The notes beneath the pieces are model-generated. The model was not told the origin of the DNA. It made no database searches and saw nothing but the letters and a program-made list of their open reading frames with translations. This document shows, piece by piece, positions 9,459 to 18,665 of a DNA stretch of 64,000 bases (positions are counted from its first letter, which is position 1; the number at the start of each line of letters is the position of its first letter). The DNA comes from Methanolobus psychrotolerans. Lineage in GTDB: Archaea; Halobacteriota; Methanosarcinia; Methanosarcinales; Methanosarcinaceae. A program made the position numbers and the translations under genes. Location of the stretch: the NCBI RefSeq assembly GCF_002243045.1, contig NZ_MBKP01000004.1, forward strand, positions 1-64,000, given 5' to 3'.

Positions 9459-10121
9459 ATGGGGTTAAAAGCATTATTTCTCAATTGCACGCTCAAGCGT
9501 TCTCCTGAAATCTCAAATACCAGAGCTCTTATTGACAAAGCGGTCCGGTTATTTGGGGAAATTGGTGTTGAAAGCGAAGTTGTAAGAGTTACAGACTACA
9601 ACGTCATGTTTGGTGTTTCTTCTGATGAAGGGGAAGGGGACGAATGGCCCCAAATACTGGAAAAGATCAAAGCATGTGATATCCTTGTCATAGGCTCTCC
9701 AATATGGTTTGGTGTGCGTTCATCTGTGGCACAGATGGTTTTTGAGAGGCTTGACGGTACTTATGAGGAAAGTGACTCAGATACTGGGCAATTCCCTCTT
9801 TACGGTAAAGTAGCTGGTGCAATCATAACCGGCAATGAGGATGGAGCCCATGACGTCGCAGCAAACACTCTTTTCAACCTGACGCATCTTGGATGTACCA
9901 TACCACCGAATGTGGATAGTTATTGGGTCGGTCCGGCAGGTCCCGGTCCAAGCTATATTGAAGCCGGGGGTGAAAAGCATCTCTATACCAACAAGACAGT
10001 GCGGTATATGGTGCATAACCTTGCTTTCTTTGCGAAATTATTGAAAGATAATCCCATTCCTACAAATCTAAAGGAACTCTATGCTGATGCAGTAAAGGAA
10101 AGTGAATCGTCATTTCCATGA
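9459..10121 (+). CDS. NADPH-dependent FMN reductase / flavodoxin-like protein
   Basis: A 220-residue flavodoxin-fold protein with an N-terminal FMN-phosphate loop (LNCTLKRSPEISNTRAL) and the isoalloxazine-contact stretch IGSPIWFGVRSSVAQ. The family comprises NAD(P)H:FMN reductases and iron-sulfur flavoproteins, but the Isf-type Cys cluster is absent here, so it should be an FMN-only redox protein. Partner and substrate are unknown. No SD is evident and TTATTTATGTG lies about 30 bases upstream, so the mRNA may be nearly leaderless. It appears monocistronic. Confidence 0.75.
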   Translation: MGLKALFLNCTLKRSPEISNTRALIDKAVRLFGEIGVESEVVRVTDYNVMFGVSSDEGEGDEWPQILEKIKACDILVIGSPIWFGVRSSVAQMVFERLDGTYEESDSDTGQFPLYGKVAGAIITGNEDGAHDVAANTLFNLTHLGCTIPPNVDSYWVGPAGPGPSYIEAGGEKHLYTNKTVRYMVHNLAFFAKLLKDNPIPTNLKELYADAVKESESSFP

Positions 10122-10236
10122 ACGTTTGCAATTACATGAAATATTCCGACAGATATTATGCTATTTCAATAAACATAAATATCTATAAAACAATAATTCA
10201 TTATTAGTATATGGGGTTTAAAGGGAGGTGAGTATC

Positions 10237-10431
10237 TTGCCTGAGATGAAAACTTTGGACTTAGTAGCTTTGGTTCTGGTCATAATTGGTGGTCTTAACT
10301 GGGGACTTGTGGGTATAGCCGATTTTAACCTTGTTTCTGCTCTTCTGGGAACAGGAATCGTGGCAAAAATTATCTATATCGTCGTAGGCCTAGCTGCTCT
10401 TTATATGATTTATTTTGCAACCAAAAAATGA
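10237..10431 (+). CDS. DUF378 small membrane protein
   Basis: A 64-residue protein with two hydrophobic helices and the DUF378 signature GGLNWGLVGI. DUF378 proteins are short inner-membrane proteins of unknown function in bacteria and archaea. The ORF track begins at GTG 10228, but that codon lies inside the SD GGGAGGTGA. TTG 10237, five bases after the SD, is the better start (sequence then MPEMKTLDLVAL). Confidence 0.8.
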   Translation: MPEMKTLDLVALVLVIIGGLNWGLVGIADFNLVSALLGTGIVAKIIYIVVGLAALYMIYFATKK

Positions 10432-10489
10432 TAAATACAGTTGTAAAATTTGGTTTATATTACGAGCTAAGCAATGGATTGATAATGGT

Positions 10490-12637
10490 TTATTCCATCA
10501 TCAATGTCATGAGACTTTCCCTTGCTTCTTTTATTTCTTCAGTGGTCAGTTGTATCTTCGAATCTCCTATTCTGATGCTCAATACATTTCCTCCAACAGT
10601 TCCAATTATTGCATGTGGTACATCCTTCAGGAGTTCTTTAACAGCATCAGGTTCAGAAGTAACTACCAGTGCTCTTGCATATGATTCGGAAAACAGGATT
10701 TCATCTGCCCGGAGGGTGTCTCCTACATTGGTCAGGTTAATATCCGCACCATAGGTTTCACACATTTCGCAAATTGCAGCTGCAATTCCTCCAAGTGATA
10801 TATCGTGTGATGCACTGAGTTTTCTGCTTTTTACAAGGCTGATGAGCGCATCTATGATCTTTGTGACATTCTCAGGTACCTGTGGGGCTTTTCCTTCCTT
10901 TGCCTTTCCGATGATGTTGTAGTATTCAGAACCACCAAGCTCCTCACTCGTCGCCCCTACCAGAATTATAGTCTCGCATTCTTTTGTGAATATTCCGGAA
11001 GGTGCCATACTTACATCTTCGATGTAGCCCACAAGGCCTATGGATGGTGTAGGAGCTATTGCGGTCTTGAATTCCCCGCTTTCGTTGTAAAGAGAAACAT
11101 TTCCTCCCACAACAGGTATTGTCAGGTCTCTTGCCGCATCTCCGAGTCCGCGGATTGCGTGCTTGAATTGCCAGTATATGTCCGGTCTCTCAGGATTTCC
11201 AAAGTTCAGGCAATCTACAATAGCAATCCCTCGCGCTCCTTTTACTGCAATGTTCATGGCATTTTCAATAACAGTTCCTTTTGCGCCGGAATATGGGTCA
11301 AGCAGGGTGTGTCTTGGGTTGCAGCCGCATGAGAGTGCTATACCCTCATTGCCGTCAATACGCAGTATGCCTGCGTCATCACCTGGCTTTCGGACAGTAC
11401 GTACCTGAACTTCATGGTCGTATTGCCTGTAGATCCATCTCTTTGATGCTACATTATGGGATGAGAGTACGTCAAGAACAGCCTTTTTAAGGTCCGTCGG
11501 TACATCTGGTTTTTCCCCGATCTCACGGGGTGCGGGAGCCATAGATGGACGTTCAAAGGTTGGTGCTCCTTCTGTTAATAGTTTAATTGGTATGTCTGCA
11601 ACAATCTCTCCTTTGAACACAACAGTGTAGTTCAGCTTTTGAGTGAGTTCTCCTATCATGCTTCCGTTAAGGTCGAACTTCGTTGCGATATCCAGAACAG
11701 CATCCACATTTTCAGGTTCTACTTCAAAAAGCATACGTTCCTGTGATTCTGCAATGAGTATCTCATAGGGTACCATGCCGGTCTCCCGCAGAATTACATT
11801 GTCAGCAATGATCCTCATTCCGAGGTTGCCTTTCGATGCCATTTCTGAACTTGCTCCTGCAAGTCCTGCGGCACCAAGGTCCCTGCATGACTTTACATAT
11901 CCTTTTCCGATGGCTTCGAGGGTTGCTTCAATTAACAGTTTCTCTGTGAAAGGGTCGCCTATCTGGATACTTGGCCTGTCCTCTGCCTCTGAATCTTCCG
12001 AAAGGTCCCTTGATGCAAAAGATGCGCCTCCAAGTCCGTCCCTTCCAGTAGTTGATCCTATCAATACAAGCTTGTTACCTGCTTTTTGTGCGCAGGCCGT
12101 TACAACATTCTCTTCACGTGCAAGTCCTACTGCAACCACATTTACCAGTGGGTTTCCACTGTATGATTTGTCAAAGAATGCCTCACCACGTACAACGGGC
12201 ACTCCGATACAGTTTCCATATCCTGCAATTCCCTCAATGATGTGTTCAAAGAGATAGAGGTTCTTAGGATTGTTAAGCGGTCCAAAGTATAGGGGGTCCA
12301 TAAGTGCAATCGGTCTTGCTCCCATGGAAATTATATCGCGCACAATGCCACCGACACCAGTGGCTGAGCCGTTGTATGGGTCTACGTATGAAGGATGATT
12401 GTGGCTCTCCATCCCGATTGCAAGTACCCACCCGTTTCCAAAATTTACAATGGCTGCGTCGTCTCCGGGACCAATAATGACCTTATCTCCGGTTGTTGTA
12501 AATGTCTTAAGCAGTGGTGCACTTGAGCGATATGAGCAGTGCTCACTCCACAGGTTCAGGAAACAGCCCTGCTCCACGAGATTTGGTTCCCTTCCCATCT
12601 TCTCTGTTATGATCTTAAAGTCATTTTCAGGTAACAT
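10490..12637 (-). CDS. purL: Phosphoribosylformylglycinamidine synthase II (PurL)
   Basis: A 715-residue PurL of the small type that works with separate PurQ and PurS. It catalyses the ATP-dependent conversion of FGAR to FGAM in purine synthesis. Visible signatures include the N-terminal SEHCSYRSS, the ATP/Mg-binding [37 protein letters not shown] and the second-half [14 protein letters not shown] and ASHDISLGG. It is full length with no disruption. It is convergent with the DUF378 gene. purC is also in this window but not linked to it. Confidence 0.96.
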   Translation of the reverse strand: MLPENDFKIITEKMGREPNLVEQGCFLNLWSEHCSYRSSAPLLKTFTTTGDKVIIGPGDDAAIVNFGNGWVLAIGMESHNHPSYVDPYNGSATGVGGIVRDIISMGARPIALMDPLYFGPLNNPKNLYLFEHIIEGIAGYGNCIGVPVVRGEAFFDKSYSGNPLVNVVAVGLAREENVVTACAQKAGNKLVLIGSTTGRDGLGGASFASRDLSEDSEAEDRPSIQIGDPFTEKLLIEATLEAIGKGYVKSCRDLGAAGLAGASSEMASKGNLGMRIIADNVILRETGMVPYEILIAESQERMLFEVEPENVDAVLDIATKFDLNGSMIGELTQKLNYTVVFKGEIVADIPIKLLTEGAPTFERPSMAPAPREIGEKPDVPTDLKKAVLDVLSSHNVASKRWIYRQYDHEVQVRTVRKPGDDAGILRIDGNEGIALSCGCNPRHTLLDPYSGAKGTVIENAMNIAVKGARGIAIVDCLNFGNPERPDIYWQFKHAIRGLGDAARDLTIPVVGGNVSLYNESGEFKTAIAPTPSIGLVGYIEDVSMAPSGIFTKECETIILVGATSEELGGSEYYNIIGKAKEGKAPQVPENVTKIIDALISLVKSRKLSASHDISLGGIAAAICEMCETYGADINLTNVGDTLRADEILFSESYARALVVTSEPDAVKELLKDVPHAIIGTVGGNVLSIRIGDSKIQLTTEEIKEARESLMTLMME

Positions 12638-12803
12638 TCATGTGCCTCAGGTTTAATATGATGATTAATTATAGTGGTTAAATACATTAATTAAATAAGT
12701 GCTTTTTCAGGGCTTTAAAGAACCCGGAATGTAATAAACGTTTCTTTGAACAGGTTTTAAGGCAGATTTCTATATTCTGGCCTATGTGCCGGCTATGCTC
12801 CTA

Positions 12804-13160
12804 TTAGCATTGATTCTCAAATTCAAATCTGTCGCCTGCACTGATTCCCATGTTCTGTGATTTACCGTGCGTAGTTTCGATGATGTATTTAACTTTATCT
12901 TTGCAGGAACATGTGCCAAGCCATGGACGCAGGCTTGTAGTCTTAATGACTCTTTTTTGCTCATCAAGAAAAATAGCATCAATGGGGAAATTAACAAAAA
13001 GCATGTGCAATGAGACTTTTTGTGTTTTTTTCATAACAAATACAAGGGCATAGTTATCATGTATCTTACTGCTGAACATGAGCCCTTTTACCTGCTTAAA
13101 TAAGCTGCAGGCAAAATCAATGTCCGTTGCTACTTCTTTACCATTAGATTTTAATATCAT
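12804..13160 (-). CDS. DUF192 family protein
   Basis: About 118 residues matching the DUF192 fold (MFSSKIHDNYALVFVM, FPIDAIFLDEQKRVI, GISAGDRFEF). The ORF track extends it to 13316, but that upstream part overlaps aSUI1 and has no family resemblance. The ATG at 13160 (MILKSNGKEVATDI) is the likely start. Function is unknown; bacterial members are often exported, but no signal peptide is visible in this one. It is divergent from aSUI1. Confidence 0.78.
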   Translation of the reverse strand: MILKSNGKEVATDIDFACSLFKQVKGLMFSSKIHDNYALVFVMKKTQKVSLHMLFVNFPIDAIFLDEQKRVIKTTSLRPWLGTCSCKDKVKYIIETTHGKSQNMGISAGDRFEFENQC

Positions 13161-13249
13161 CGAAGTTTTACTCTTATCATCTATTTTAGTTAAATACACA
13201 TATATGGAGTGTTTAAAATAGATAATAATGTCGGAGGAAATACTGCAAG

Positions 13250-13558
13250 ATGAGTTCTGAAATGTGTTCAGTATGTGGATTGCCAAAAGAGCTTTGCATA
13301 TGTGAAGAAGTGGCAAAAGAACAGCAAAGAATAACTGTTAAAGTAAACAGAAGAAGGTACGGTAAGGAAGTAACAGTCGTAGATGGTTTAGATGCCCATG
13401 AAATCGATCTTCATGAACTTTCAACTTATCTCAAGTCTAAATTTGCATGTGGTGGTACAGTAAAAGGCAATTCCGTAGAATTGCAGGGCAACCACTTGAG
13501 CCGTATGAAGGACGTTCTTATTGAAAAAGGATTTTCTCCAGATCAGATCAAAAATTGA
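13250..13558 (+). CDS. Translation initiation factor aSUI1 (aIF1, eIF1 homologue)
   Basis: A 102-residue SUI1-family protein with an N-terminal zinc-ribbon-like [15 protein letters not shown] and the SUI1 core ([40 protein letters not shown]). In archaea and eukaryotes the factor binds the small ribosomal subunit near the P site and promotes accurate start-codon selection. The ATG is 12 bases after GGAGG, rather distant. The factor is of interest because several genes in this window appear to start at CTG or ATA. It is followed by a clear hairpin terminator. Confidence 0.93.
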   Translation: MSSEMCSVCGLPKELCICEEVAKEQQRITVKVNRRRYGKEVTVVDGLDAHEIDLHELSTYLKSKFACGGTVKGNSVELQGNHLSRMKDVLIEKGFSPDQIKN

Positions 13559-13569
13559 TTTTATTCTCT

Positions 13570-13595
13570 AATGTGTGGAATATCCACACATTTTT
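13570..13595 (+). terminator. Terminator after aSUI1
   Basis: AATGTGTGG and CCACACATT form a 9-bp stem with an AATAT loop and a following T-run, beginning 12 bases after the aSUI1 stop codon. This is a typical hairpin plus U-tract. Confidence 0.65.
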
Positions 13596-13672
13596 GCGGG
13601 ATGTATTCTGCCTGCACACAGTCCTGAAGGATATTTATTTATTGCAAGTCTTCTCTACTATTTGTAGATATT

Positions 13673-14830
13673 ATGAAGCGAATCTATATGGATCATAGTG
13701 CAACCACTCCTGTGGACACTTTGGTGGTGGACGCCATGTTACCTTACTTTAGTGAAATGTTTGGTAATTCCTCCAGTTTGCACTCATTTGGCATGGAGGC
13801 AGCAGAAGCTCTTTCCACGGCACGAAAGCAGGTTGCAGATGCCATTGGTGCCCTGCCAGAAGAGATTATATTCACATCAGGAGGAACAGAATCGGATAAT
13901 CTGGCAATAAGAGGTGTGATTACACATAATTCCGGAAAAAAACACGTTATCACATCAGTCATAGAGCATCCTGCAGTGCTCAATACGTGTGCTTTTCTTG
14001 AAAGCCTGGGTCATGAGGTAACATACGTCCCGGTTGATGCTGAGGGGTTGATAGTTCTGTCTTTATTGGAAAGGTCCATTCGTGAGAACACAGTTCTCAT
14101 CAGTGTCATGCATGCCAACAATGAGGTCGGTACCATTCAACCAATAAAGGAAATTGCACAAATTGCAAAGAAACATAATATTTACTTCCATACAGATGCA
14201 GTACAGAGTGTGGGAAAAATCCCTGTAAATGTGGACGACCTTGGGATTGATATGCTCTCCCTTTCGTCTCATAAGATCCACGGGCCAAAAGGTGTTGGTG
14301 TACTGTATGTCCGCAAGGGCACAATAATTGAACCAATTGTCTTTGGTGGCAATCATGAAAAAGGTATGCGCTCGGGGACTGAGAACATCCCGGGTATTGT
14401 GGGTCTTGGTAAGGCAATGGTTCTTGCGCAGCAGCGCCTGGATACTGATTCAAAGTACATGCAGCAAATGCGTGATGGTATTATAAGTAAGATATTTTGC
14501 TCAGTTGCGGATGTTCGTCTTAACGGTCATCCAACGCAACGTCTTCCTAATAATGTAAACTTAAGTTTCAAGTACGTTGAGGGTGAATCCATGCTAATGC
14601 TCCTTGATATGAAGGGAATTGCAGTATCTACCGGCTCAGCATGTTCTTCCAAATCCTTAAAGGCATCACATGTGCTTAGCTCTCTTAATATAGAGGACGA
14701 TTATATACATGGTTCCCTGAGGATAAGTCTTGGAAGAGAGAACACAATTGAAGATGAAGATTATCTGGTTGAGAGCCTGAAGGAAACAGTTTTTAGGCTG
14801 AGGATGATGTCTCCACTTTCCAGCCAATGA
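13673..14830 (+). CDS. nifS: Cysteine desulfurase (NifS/IscS type)
   Basis: A 385-residue PLP enzyme that takes sulfur from L-cysteine for iron-sulfur cluster assembly. The PLP lysine lies in SLSSHKIHGPKGVGVLY, the aspartate and histidine contacts in FHTDAVQSVGK, and the persulfide Cys in STGSACSSKSL, so all catalytic residues are present. Candidate box A ATTTATTTA sits about 35-42 bases before the ATG and no SD is visible, consistent with a very short leader. The NifU-like scaffold follows after 17 bases, forming a nifS-nifU unit. Confidence 0.94.
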   Translation: MKRIYMDHSATTPVDTLVVDAMLPYFSEMFGNSSSLHSFGMEAAEALSTARKQVADAIGALPEEIIFTSGGTESDNLAIRGVITHNSGKKHVITSVIEHPAVLNTCAFLESLGHEVTYVPVDAEGLIVLSLLERSIRENTVLISVMHANNEVGTIQPIKEIAQIAKKHNIYFHTDAVQSVGKIPVNVDDLGIDMLSLSSHKIHGPKGVGVLYVRKGTIIEPIVFGGNHEKGMRSGTENIPGIVGLGKAMVLAQQRLDTDSKYMQQMRDGIISKIFCSVADVRLNGHPTQRLPNNVNLSFKYVEGESMLMLLDMKGIAVSTGSACSSKSLKASHVLSSLNIEDDYIHGSLRISLGRENTIEDEDYLVESLKETVFRLRMMSPLSSQ

Positions 14831-14847
14831 TGTAAGGAGGAGTAAGT

Positions 14848-15216
14848 CTGTATTCAAAGAAAGTTATTGAGGAATTCAGCAATCCCCAAAACGTGGGCAT
14901 CATAGAGGATGCTGATGGTGTGGGTGAGATTGGAAGCACCGTAGATGGCGATATAATAAATATCTCCATCAAGATTAAAGACAATGTGATTGAAGATGTC
15001 AAATTCAAGACATTTGGTTGTGTTGTTGCTATCTCCACATCAAGCATGGTTACGAATCTGGCAAAAGGAAAGACGATTGCTGAAGCTCTTGCATTAACAA
15101 ATAAAGATGTTATCACTGCTCTGGATGGTCTTCCTGAAGGAAAGGACAGGTGCTCGGGCTTTGCCCTTGATGCCCTTAAGCGGGCTATTGAAGATTACCA
15201 GCATAAAAATAAATGA
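14848..15216 (+). CDS. nifU: NifU/IscU-like Fe-S scaffold, CTG start, first ligand Cys replaced
   Basis: This is a scaffold on which [2Fe-2S]/[4Fe-4S] clusters are built using sulfur from the adjacent NifS. The ORF track starts at GTG 14893, which would cut off the conserved YSKKVIEEFSNPQNVG. In frame upstream the only candidate is CTG 14848, seven bases after GGAGG, and a TAA closes the frame at 14833; CTG is therefore proposed. With this start the protein has 122 residues. Normally three Cys bind the cluster. Here Cys58 (FKTFGC) and Cys102 (KDRCSG) are present, but the first, normally in a PxCGD context, is Asp33 (STVDGD), and the usual His before the third Cys is Arg. Function may be modified. 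Confidence 0.85.
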   Translation: MYSKKVIEEFSNPQNVGIIEDADGVGEIGSTVDGDIINISIKIKDNVIEDVKFKTFGCVVAISTSSMVTNLAKGKTIAEALALTNKDVITALDGLPEGKDRCSGFALDALKRAIEDYQHKNK

Positions 15217-15237
15217 CAACAAAAAAGGTGGCTTCTT

Positions 15238-15600
15238 GTGAAAACAACATGTGAGATCATGGTTCAACGGGTACTGCCTGCTATACGTGCAGAGCTTGCA
15301 AGATGCATGATCTGGGACCATGGGAAAAACCAGCAGGAAGTTGCGGAAGTACTGATGCTTTCAAGAGCAGCCGTGTCTCAGTACCTGAATGAAAAACGTG
15401 GGGCAGAGGTTGATTTTTCAGAGGATGCCCAGCAGGAGATACAAAGATTTGCTGCAAGCTTACTTGAAGGAATGAATTCCAGGGACCAGGTTGCTGGAAT
15501 GTGCAACGTTTGCAAGTTCGTCCAACGTTCCGGCTGGCTCAATAAGAACGAACCTGATGCAGGTTATTGTGTTCTTTGCGGAGATGGCGAGGACCATTGA
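15238..15600 (+). CDS. HTH transcriptional regulator with C-terminal Cys-pair motif
   Basis: A 120-residue protein starting with GTG. The N-terminal half is a Cro/XRE-like helix-turn-helix (NQQEVAEVLMLSRAAVSQYLN). The C-terminal part has two CxxC pairs (CNVCKFV and CVLCGDG), suggesting a zinc or Fe-S site. It resembles a family of predicted archaeal regulators of unknown regulon. It lies 21 bases after nifU and its stop overlaps the start of nreA (TTGA), so it is part of a nifS-nifU-HTH-nreA run. An Fe-S or redox sensing role is a reasonable guess from the neighbours, no more. Confidence 0.75.
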   Translation: MKTTCEIMVQRVLPAIRAELARCMIWDHGKNQQEVAEVLMLSRAAVSQYLNEKRGAEVDFSEDAQQEIQRFAASLLEGMNSRDQVAGMCNVCKFVQRSGWLNKNEPDAGYCVLCGDGEDH

Positions 15601-16823
15601 CTCCGAATCTTTGCATAAAATGTAAGGGGAAAGGTCTCTGTGGAAGGCCAAGATGCCCTATCCTGGAAAAATTCAAGTCTATAGAATCTGTAATCCCTAA
15701 ATCCTCAGGTGAAACTTCTATTTTTGGAGCATCTCCTCCATCGGTTTTTGTAGGGAGATACAATTATCCGGAGGTAAGGGCAGGCCCCATGATACCGCCC
15801 CAGCTTGGTGGGGATGAGGCAATGTTACTCGAAGACCCTAAAGCTTTGCTAAAAATGAATATACAGGATGTTATATCCTCCCGTTCCCAGCTTGTAAGGG
15901 CTAATACCGGCATTAATGTGAAAAATGCCCACTTACCTGATAATCCTTTGATCGAGAGATCACAGGAGCTAGCTCTTTCAAAAAAACCAGTGGATACTGA
16001 AGCCTGGTTCAATAAACCCATAAGTAACAAGCTCAAGTTCGATAATGTCCTGACGCCTATGGGTCCTTCAGGTGACCTGAAAAAATTCGATATAACGGAG
16101 AATCCCAAAGTCCCAAAGAAAGTGGATGCTCTGGTCTATGACACCGATGCACTTGCAAAGGATGCAATATCTGAATTATGGGACAGTAATATCCCGGCGG
16201 AACACATCACCCGCCTTCTTTCGATCGGGCTTTTGGGCCAGGAAAGAAAACTGGTTCCAACCCGATGGTCCATAACTGCAGTTGATGACATGGTGGGAAA
16301 AGACCTTCTTAGAGGTATAAGGGACTACCAGCAGTTAAGTGAAGTTCAGGTTTTCAATGGCGGTGTATTTGGCAACCACTTTGAGATCGTTCTCATTCCC
16401 CGTATGTTCTCATTTGAATTAATAGAAGTCTGGATGCCACGTACCGTCTGGTCAGGAGGGAACACGTGGATTGAAGCAGATAACGAGGGCTTTAGTGGGA
16501 AAAAGAATTATTCTAATCTTGCAGGCGGTTATTATGCGGCTCGCCTGGGTGCTCTTGAATATCTTCATTCCATACACAGGCAGGCAACTGTATTCATGGT
16601 GAGGGAGATAAGGCCTGAATACTGGGCACCTCTTGGTGTATGGGTTGTCAGGGAAGGTGTCAGGAAAGCTTTCAATAGTGAAGTCCGGAGATTTGAGTCC
16701 GTAGAACTGGCACTTGCAGATATTTCAATGCGTTTGAATACCTCTTCCTCGCAATGGATGCCAAAAACCTCTCTATTACCAGATATCCGCTTCCAGCGGA
16801 CACTTGATTCTTTCTTTAAATGA
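15597..16823 (+). CDS. nreA: NreA-type DNA repair protein with C-terminal PIP box
   Basis: About 408 residues of the archaeal Nre family. The N-terminus has a Cys-rich motif CIKCKGKGLCGRPRCPI (putative zinc finger), followed by the conserved Nre core (RAGPMIPPQLGGDEAMLLEDP). The last residues QRTLDSFFK are a PCNA-interacting (PIP) box, as reported for haloarchaeal NreA, which takes part in repair of mitomycin C damage. The ORF track start at 15567 lies inside the upstream gene. TTG 15597, overlapping the upstream TGA and preceded by GCGAGGA, gives MTPNLCIKC and is preferred. Translation is probably coupled to the HTH gene. Confidence 0.88.
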   Translation: MTPNLCIKCKGKGLCGRPRCPILEKFKSIESVIPKSSGETSIFGASPPSVFVGRYNYPEVRAGPMIPPQLGGDEAMLLEDPKALLKMNIQDVISSRSQLVRANTGINVKNAHLPDNPLIERSQELALSKKPVDTEAWFNKPISNKLKFDNVLTPMGPSGDLKKFDITENPKVPKKVDALVYDTDALAKDAISELWDSNIPAEHITRLLSIGLLGQERKLVPTRWSITAVDDMVGKDLLRGIRDYQQLSEVQVFNGGVFGNHFEIVLIPRMFSFELIEVWMPRTVWSGGNTWIEADNEGFSGKKNYSNLAGGYYAARLGALEYLHSIHRQATVFMVREIRPEYWAPLGVWVVREGVRKAFNSEVRRFESVELALADISMRLNTSSSQWMPKTSLLPDIRFQRTLDSFFK

Positions 16824-16826
16824 TGT

Positions 16827-16909
16827 CTATATAGATTATATAGCACTATATATAATATGGCACGCACATTTATGTCAGTGGTTTCCCTTGCCATACTACA
16901 TCTATATAG
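16827..16909. promoter_or_regulatory. Repeated CTATATAG palindromes in the pit promoter region
   Basis: The 8-base palindrome CTATATAG occurs at 16827-16834 and 16902-16909, with a related CTATATATAAT near 16846 that may be the box A. The last copy lies just before the SD of the phosphate transporter gene. These could be operator sites for phosphate control, or simply AT-rich promoter DNA. Confidence 0.3.
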
Positions 16910-16924
16910 TGGAGAATATTATCG

Positions 16925-17962
16925 ATGAGTCTTTTTGATCCTCTCGTATTGTTACTGGTTGCAGCAGGTCTGTATATGGCATGGAACATAGGTGCCAACG
17001 ACCTTGCAAATGCCATGGGAACGTCAGTAGGCAGTGGGGCGCTGTCTATCAAACAGGTAATAATCATCGCAGGTATTTGCGAGTTTGCTGGTGCCGTATT
17101 CTTTGGTAAAAGGGTCACGTCCACTATTGCCAAAGGTATTGTACCTGTTGATTCCATCAGTGCTATAGATCCGCATCTTGTGGCCGTTGGAATGCTTGCA
17201 GCAATCCTTGCAGCAGGTTTCTGGATCACTCTTGCTACTTTTTATAATCTGCCCGTATCAACAACTCATTCTATTGTGGGTGCAGTTCTTGGATTTGGTC
17301 TGATGGCAGCATATAAAGGCATCATTGGTTTTGAAGAGATCAGCTGGTCGGTACTTGGTAAAATAGTTGGCAGTTGGCTGGTCTCACCACTTCTTGGTGC
17401 ATTGCTTGCTTATATCATATTTTCTTTTATCCGGTATTTCATTCTGCAAAAAGCGGATGACCCTTACAGTATTGAGAAAAAATTCGTCTTTCTTCAGACA
17501 ATGACCGCATGTTACATTGCCTTTGCACATGGTTCCAATGATGTGGCAAACGCAATCGGTCCGCTTTATGCAGGATTGAACGCACTTGGTATGGCAGGTC
17601 TTAACATTCCTATTTGGGTAATGGTTCTTGGAGGGTTGGGGATGGTTGTAGGACTTGCGACATGGGGGCACCGTGTGATCGAAACAATCGGTACTCGCAT
17701 AACTGAACTGACTCCGACACGAGGTTTCTCAGCAGAATTTGCCACAGCTTCTGTGGTGGTCCTTCATAGTTACAGTTCCCTGCCGATATCAACGACACAC
17801 ACCCTCGTGGGTTCTGTTATAGGTGTTGGTCTTGCAGGCGGTCTTGCAGCGGTTGATTTAAGTGTTATCGGTAAGATAGCTGTTTCCTGGATAGTTACTG
17901 TGCCAGTGGCGGCACTTACATCTGCGTTAATATTTGCGGGACTATTGGGAGTTGGAATATGA
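16925..17962 (+). CDS. pit: Low-affinity inorganic phosphate transporter (Pit family)
   Basis: A 345-residue integral membrane protein with about ten helices and the duplicated Pit signature: [16 protein letters not shown] in the first half and [12 protein letters not shown] in the second, each followed by an STTHSIVGA / STTHTLVGS motif. It is a cation-coupled phosphate importer in the cytoplasmic membrane. The gene overlaps the following PhoU-like gene by four bases (ATGA), so both are translated from one mRNA. Confidence 0.93.
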   Translation: MSLFDPLVLLLVAAGLYMAWNIGANDLANAMGTSVGSGALSIKQVIIIAGICEFAGAVFFGKRVTSTIAKGIVPVDSISAIDPHLVAVGMLAAILAAGFWITLATFYNLPVSTTHSIVGAVLGFGLMAAYKGIIGFEEISWSVLGKIVGSWLVSPLLGALLAYIIFSFIRYFILQKADDPYSIEKKFVFLQTMTACYIAFAHGSNDVANAIGPLYAGLNALGMAGLNIPIWVMVLGGLGMVVGLATWGHRVIETIGTRITELTPTRGFSAEFATASVVVLHSYSSLPISTTHTLVGSVIGVGLAGGLAAVDLSVIGKIAVSWIVTVPVAALTSALIFAGLLGVGI

Positions 17963-18651
17963 TAAAAAAAGAGTATATACGTTCTGTATTGAACATATTT
18001 GCGAGTTCTCCTTTCAAACCACTGGTAATGCATGCCAACAAAGGCGGCGATTGTGTCAGGAAACTTAATGAATCCCTGCTCGCTTTCTGCGATGGTGACA
18101 TGGAGAAAGTAGAGGCATTAAACCATGAGATCGATGTCATTGAACACGAAGCTGATGTCATAAAACAAACTATCCGCTCCGAGCTGTCCTCATCCATAAT
18201 GCTTCCCGTGCATGTAATTGACCTGCTCAACTTCCTCAAACCACAGGACTCAATATCAGATGATGCCCAGGAGGTATCATTCTGGCTTACTGTAAGGAAG
18301 TTCGAGGCACCTGATGATATACGTGACGGATTCAGGGAGTTAATGGCGAAGACACTTGAAACAGTGGAATTGTATGAAGATCTTGTCTCAACTCTTGGCG
18401 AATTACTGGAAACATCTTTCAGTAAGAGGGATGTTGAAGACACGCTTCATCTTGTAGTAAAAGTAGAGGAAATGGAACATCAGGTAGATGTTATCGAAAA
18501 AGACCTGACAAAAATGATTTTCAGAAATGAAGATACAATCGGGGCACTTGGTGTATATCACCTGGCTCGCCTTGTGAGGAGTATTGGTGATATTGCCGAC
18601 AAGTCTGAACATGCGGCCGACAGGTTAAGGACAATGATCTTGAGAAGGTAA
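17959..18651 (+). CDS. DUF47/PhoU-like protein paired with Pit
   Basis: A 230-residue, all-helical, Glu/Asp-rich protein of the DUF47 family (PhoU fold), with the two-repeat pattern [17 protein letters not shown]-like and [17 protein letters not shown] that bind metal in PhoU proteins. Such genes nearly always accompany pit and are thought to regulate the transporter. The start overlaps the pit stop (ATGA). A perfect hairpin spans its own stop codon. Confidence 0.88.
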   Translation: MIKKEYIRSVLNIFASSPFKPLVMHANKGGDCVRKLNESLLAFCDGDMEKVEALNHEIDVIEHEADVIKQTIRSELSSSIMLPVHVIDLLNFLKPQDSISDDAQEVSFWLTVRKFEAPDDIRDGFRELMAKTLETVELYEDLVSTLGELLETSFSKRDVEDTLHLVVKVEEMEHQVDVIEKDLTKMIFRNEDTIGALGVYHLARLVRSIGDIADKSEHAADRLRTMILRR

Positions 18652-18661
18652 TAACCTTCTC
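18642..18661. terminator. Hairpin over the stop codon between convergent genes
   Basis: GAGAAGGT and ACCTTCTC form a perfect 8-bp stem with an AATA loop. The stop codon of the PhoU-like gene is inside it, and the convergent oxidoreductase ends 5 bases later. It is a likely bidirectional terminator. Confidence 0.5.
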
Positions 18662-18665
18662 CTTC

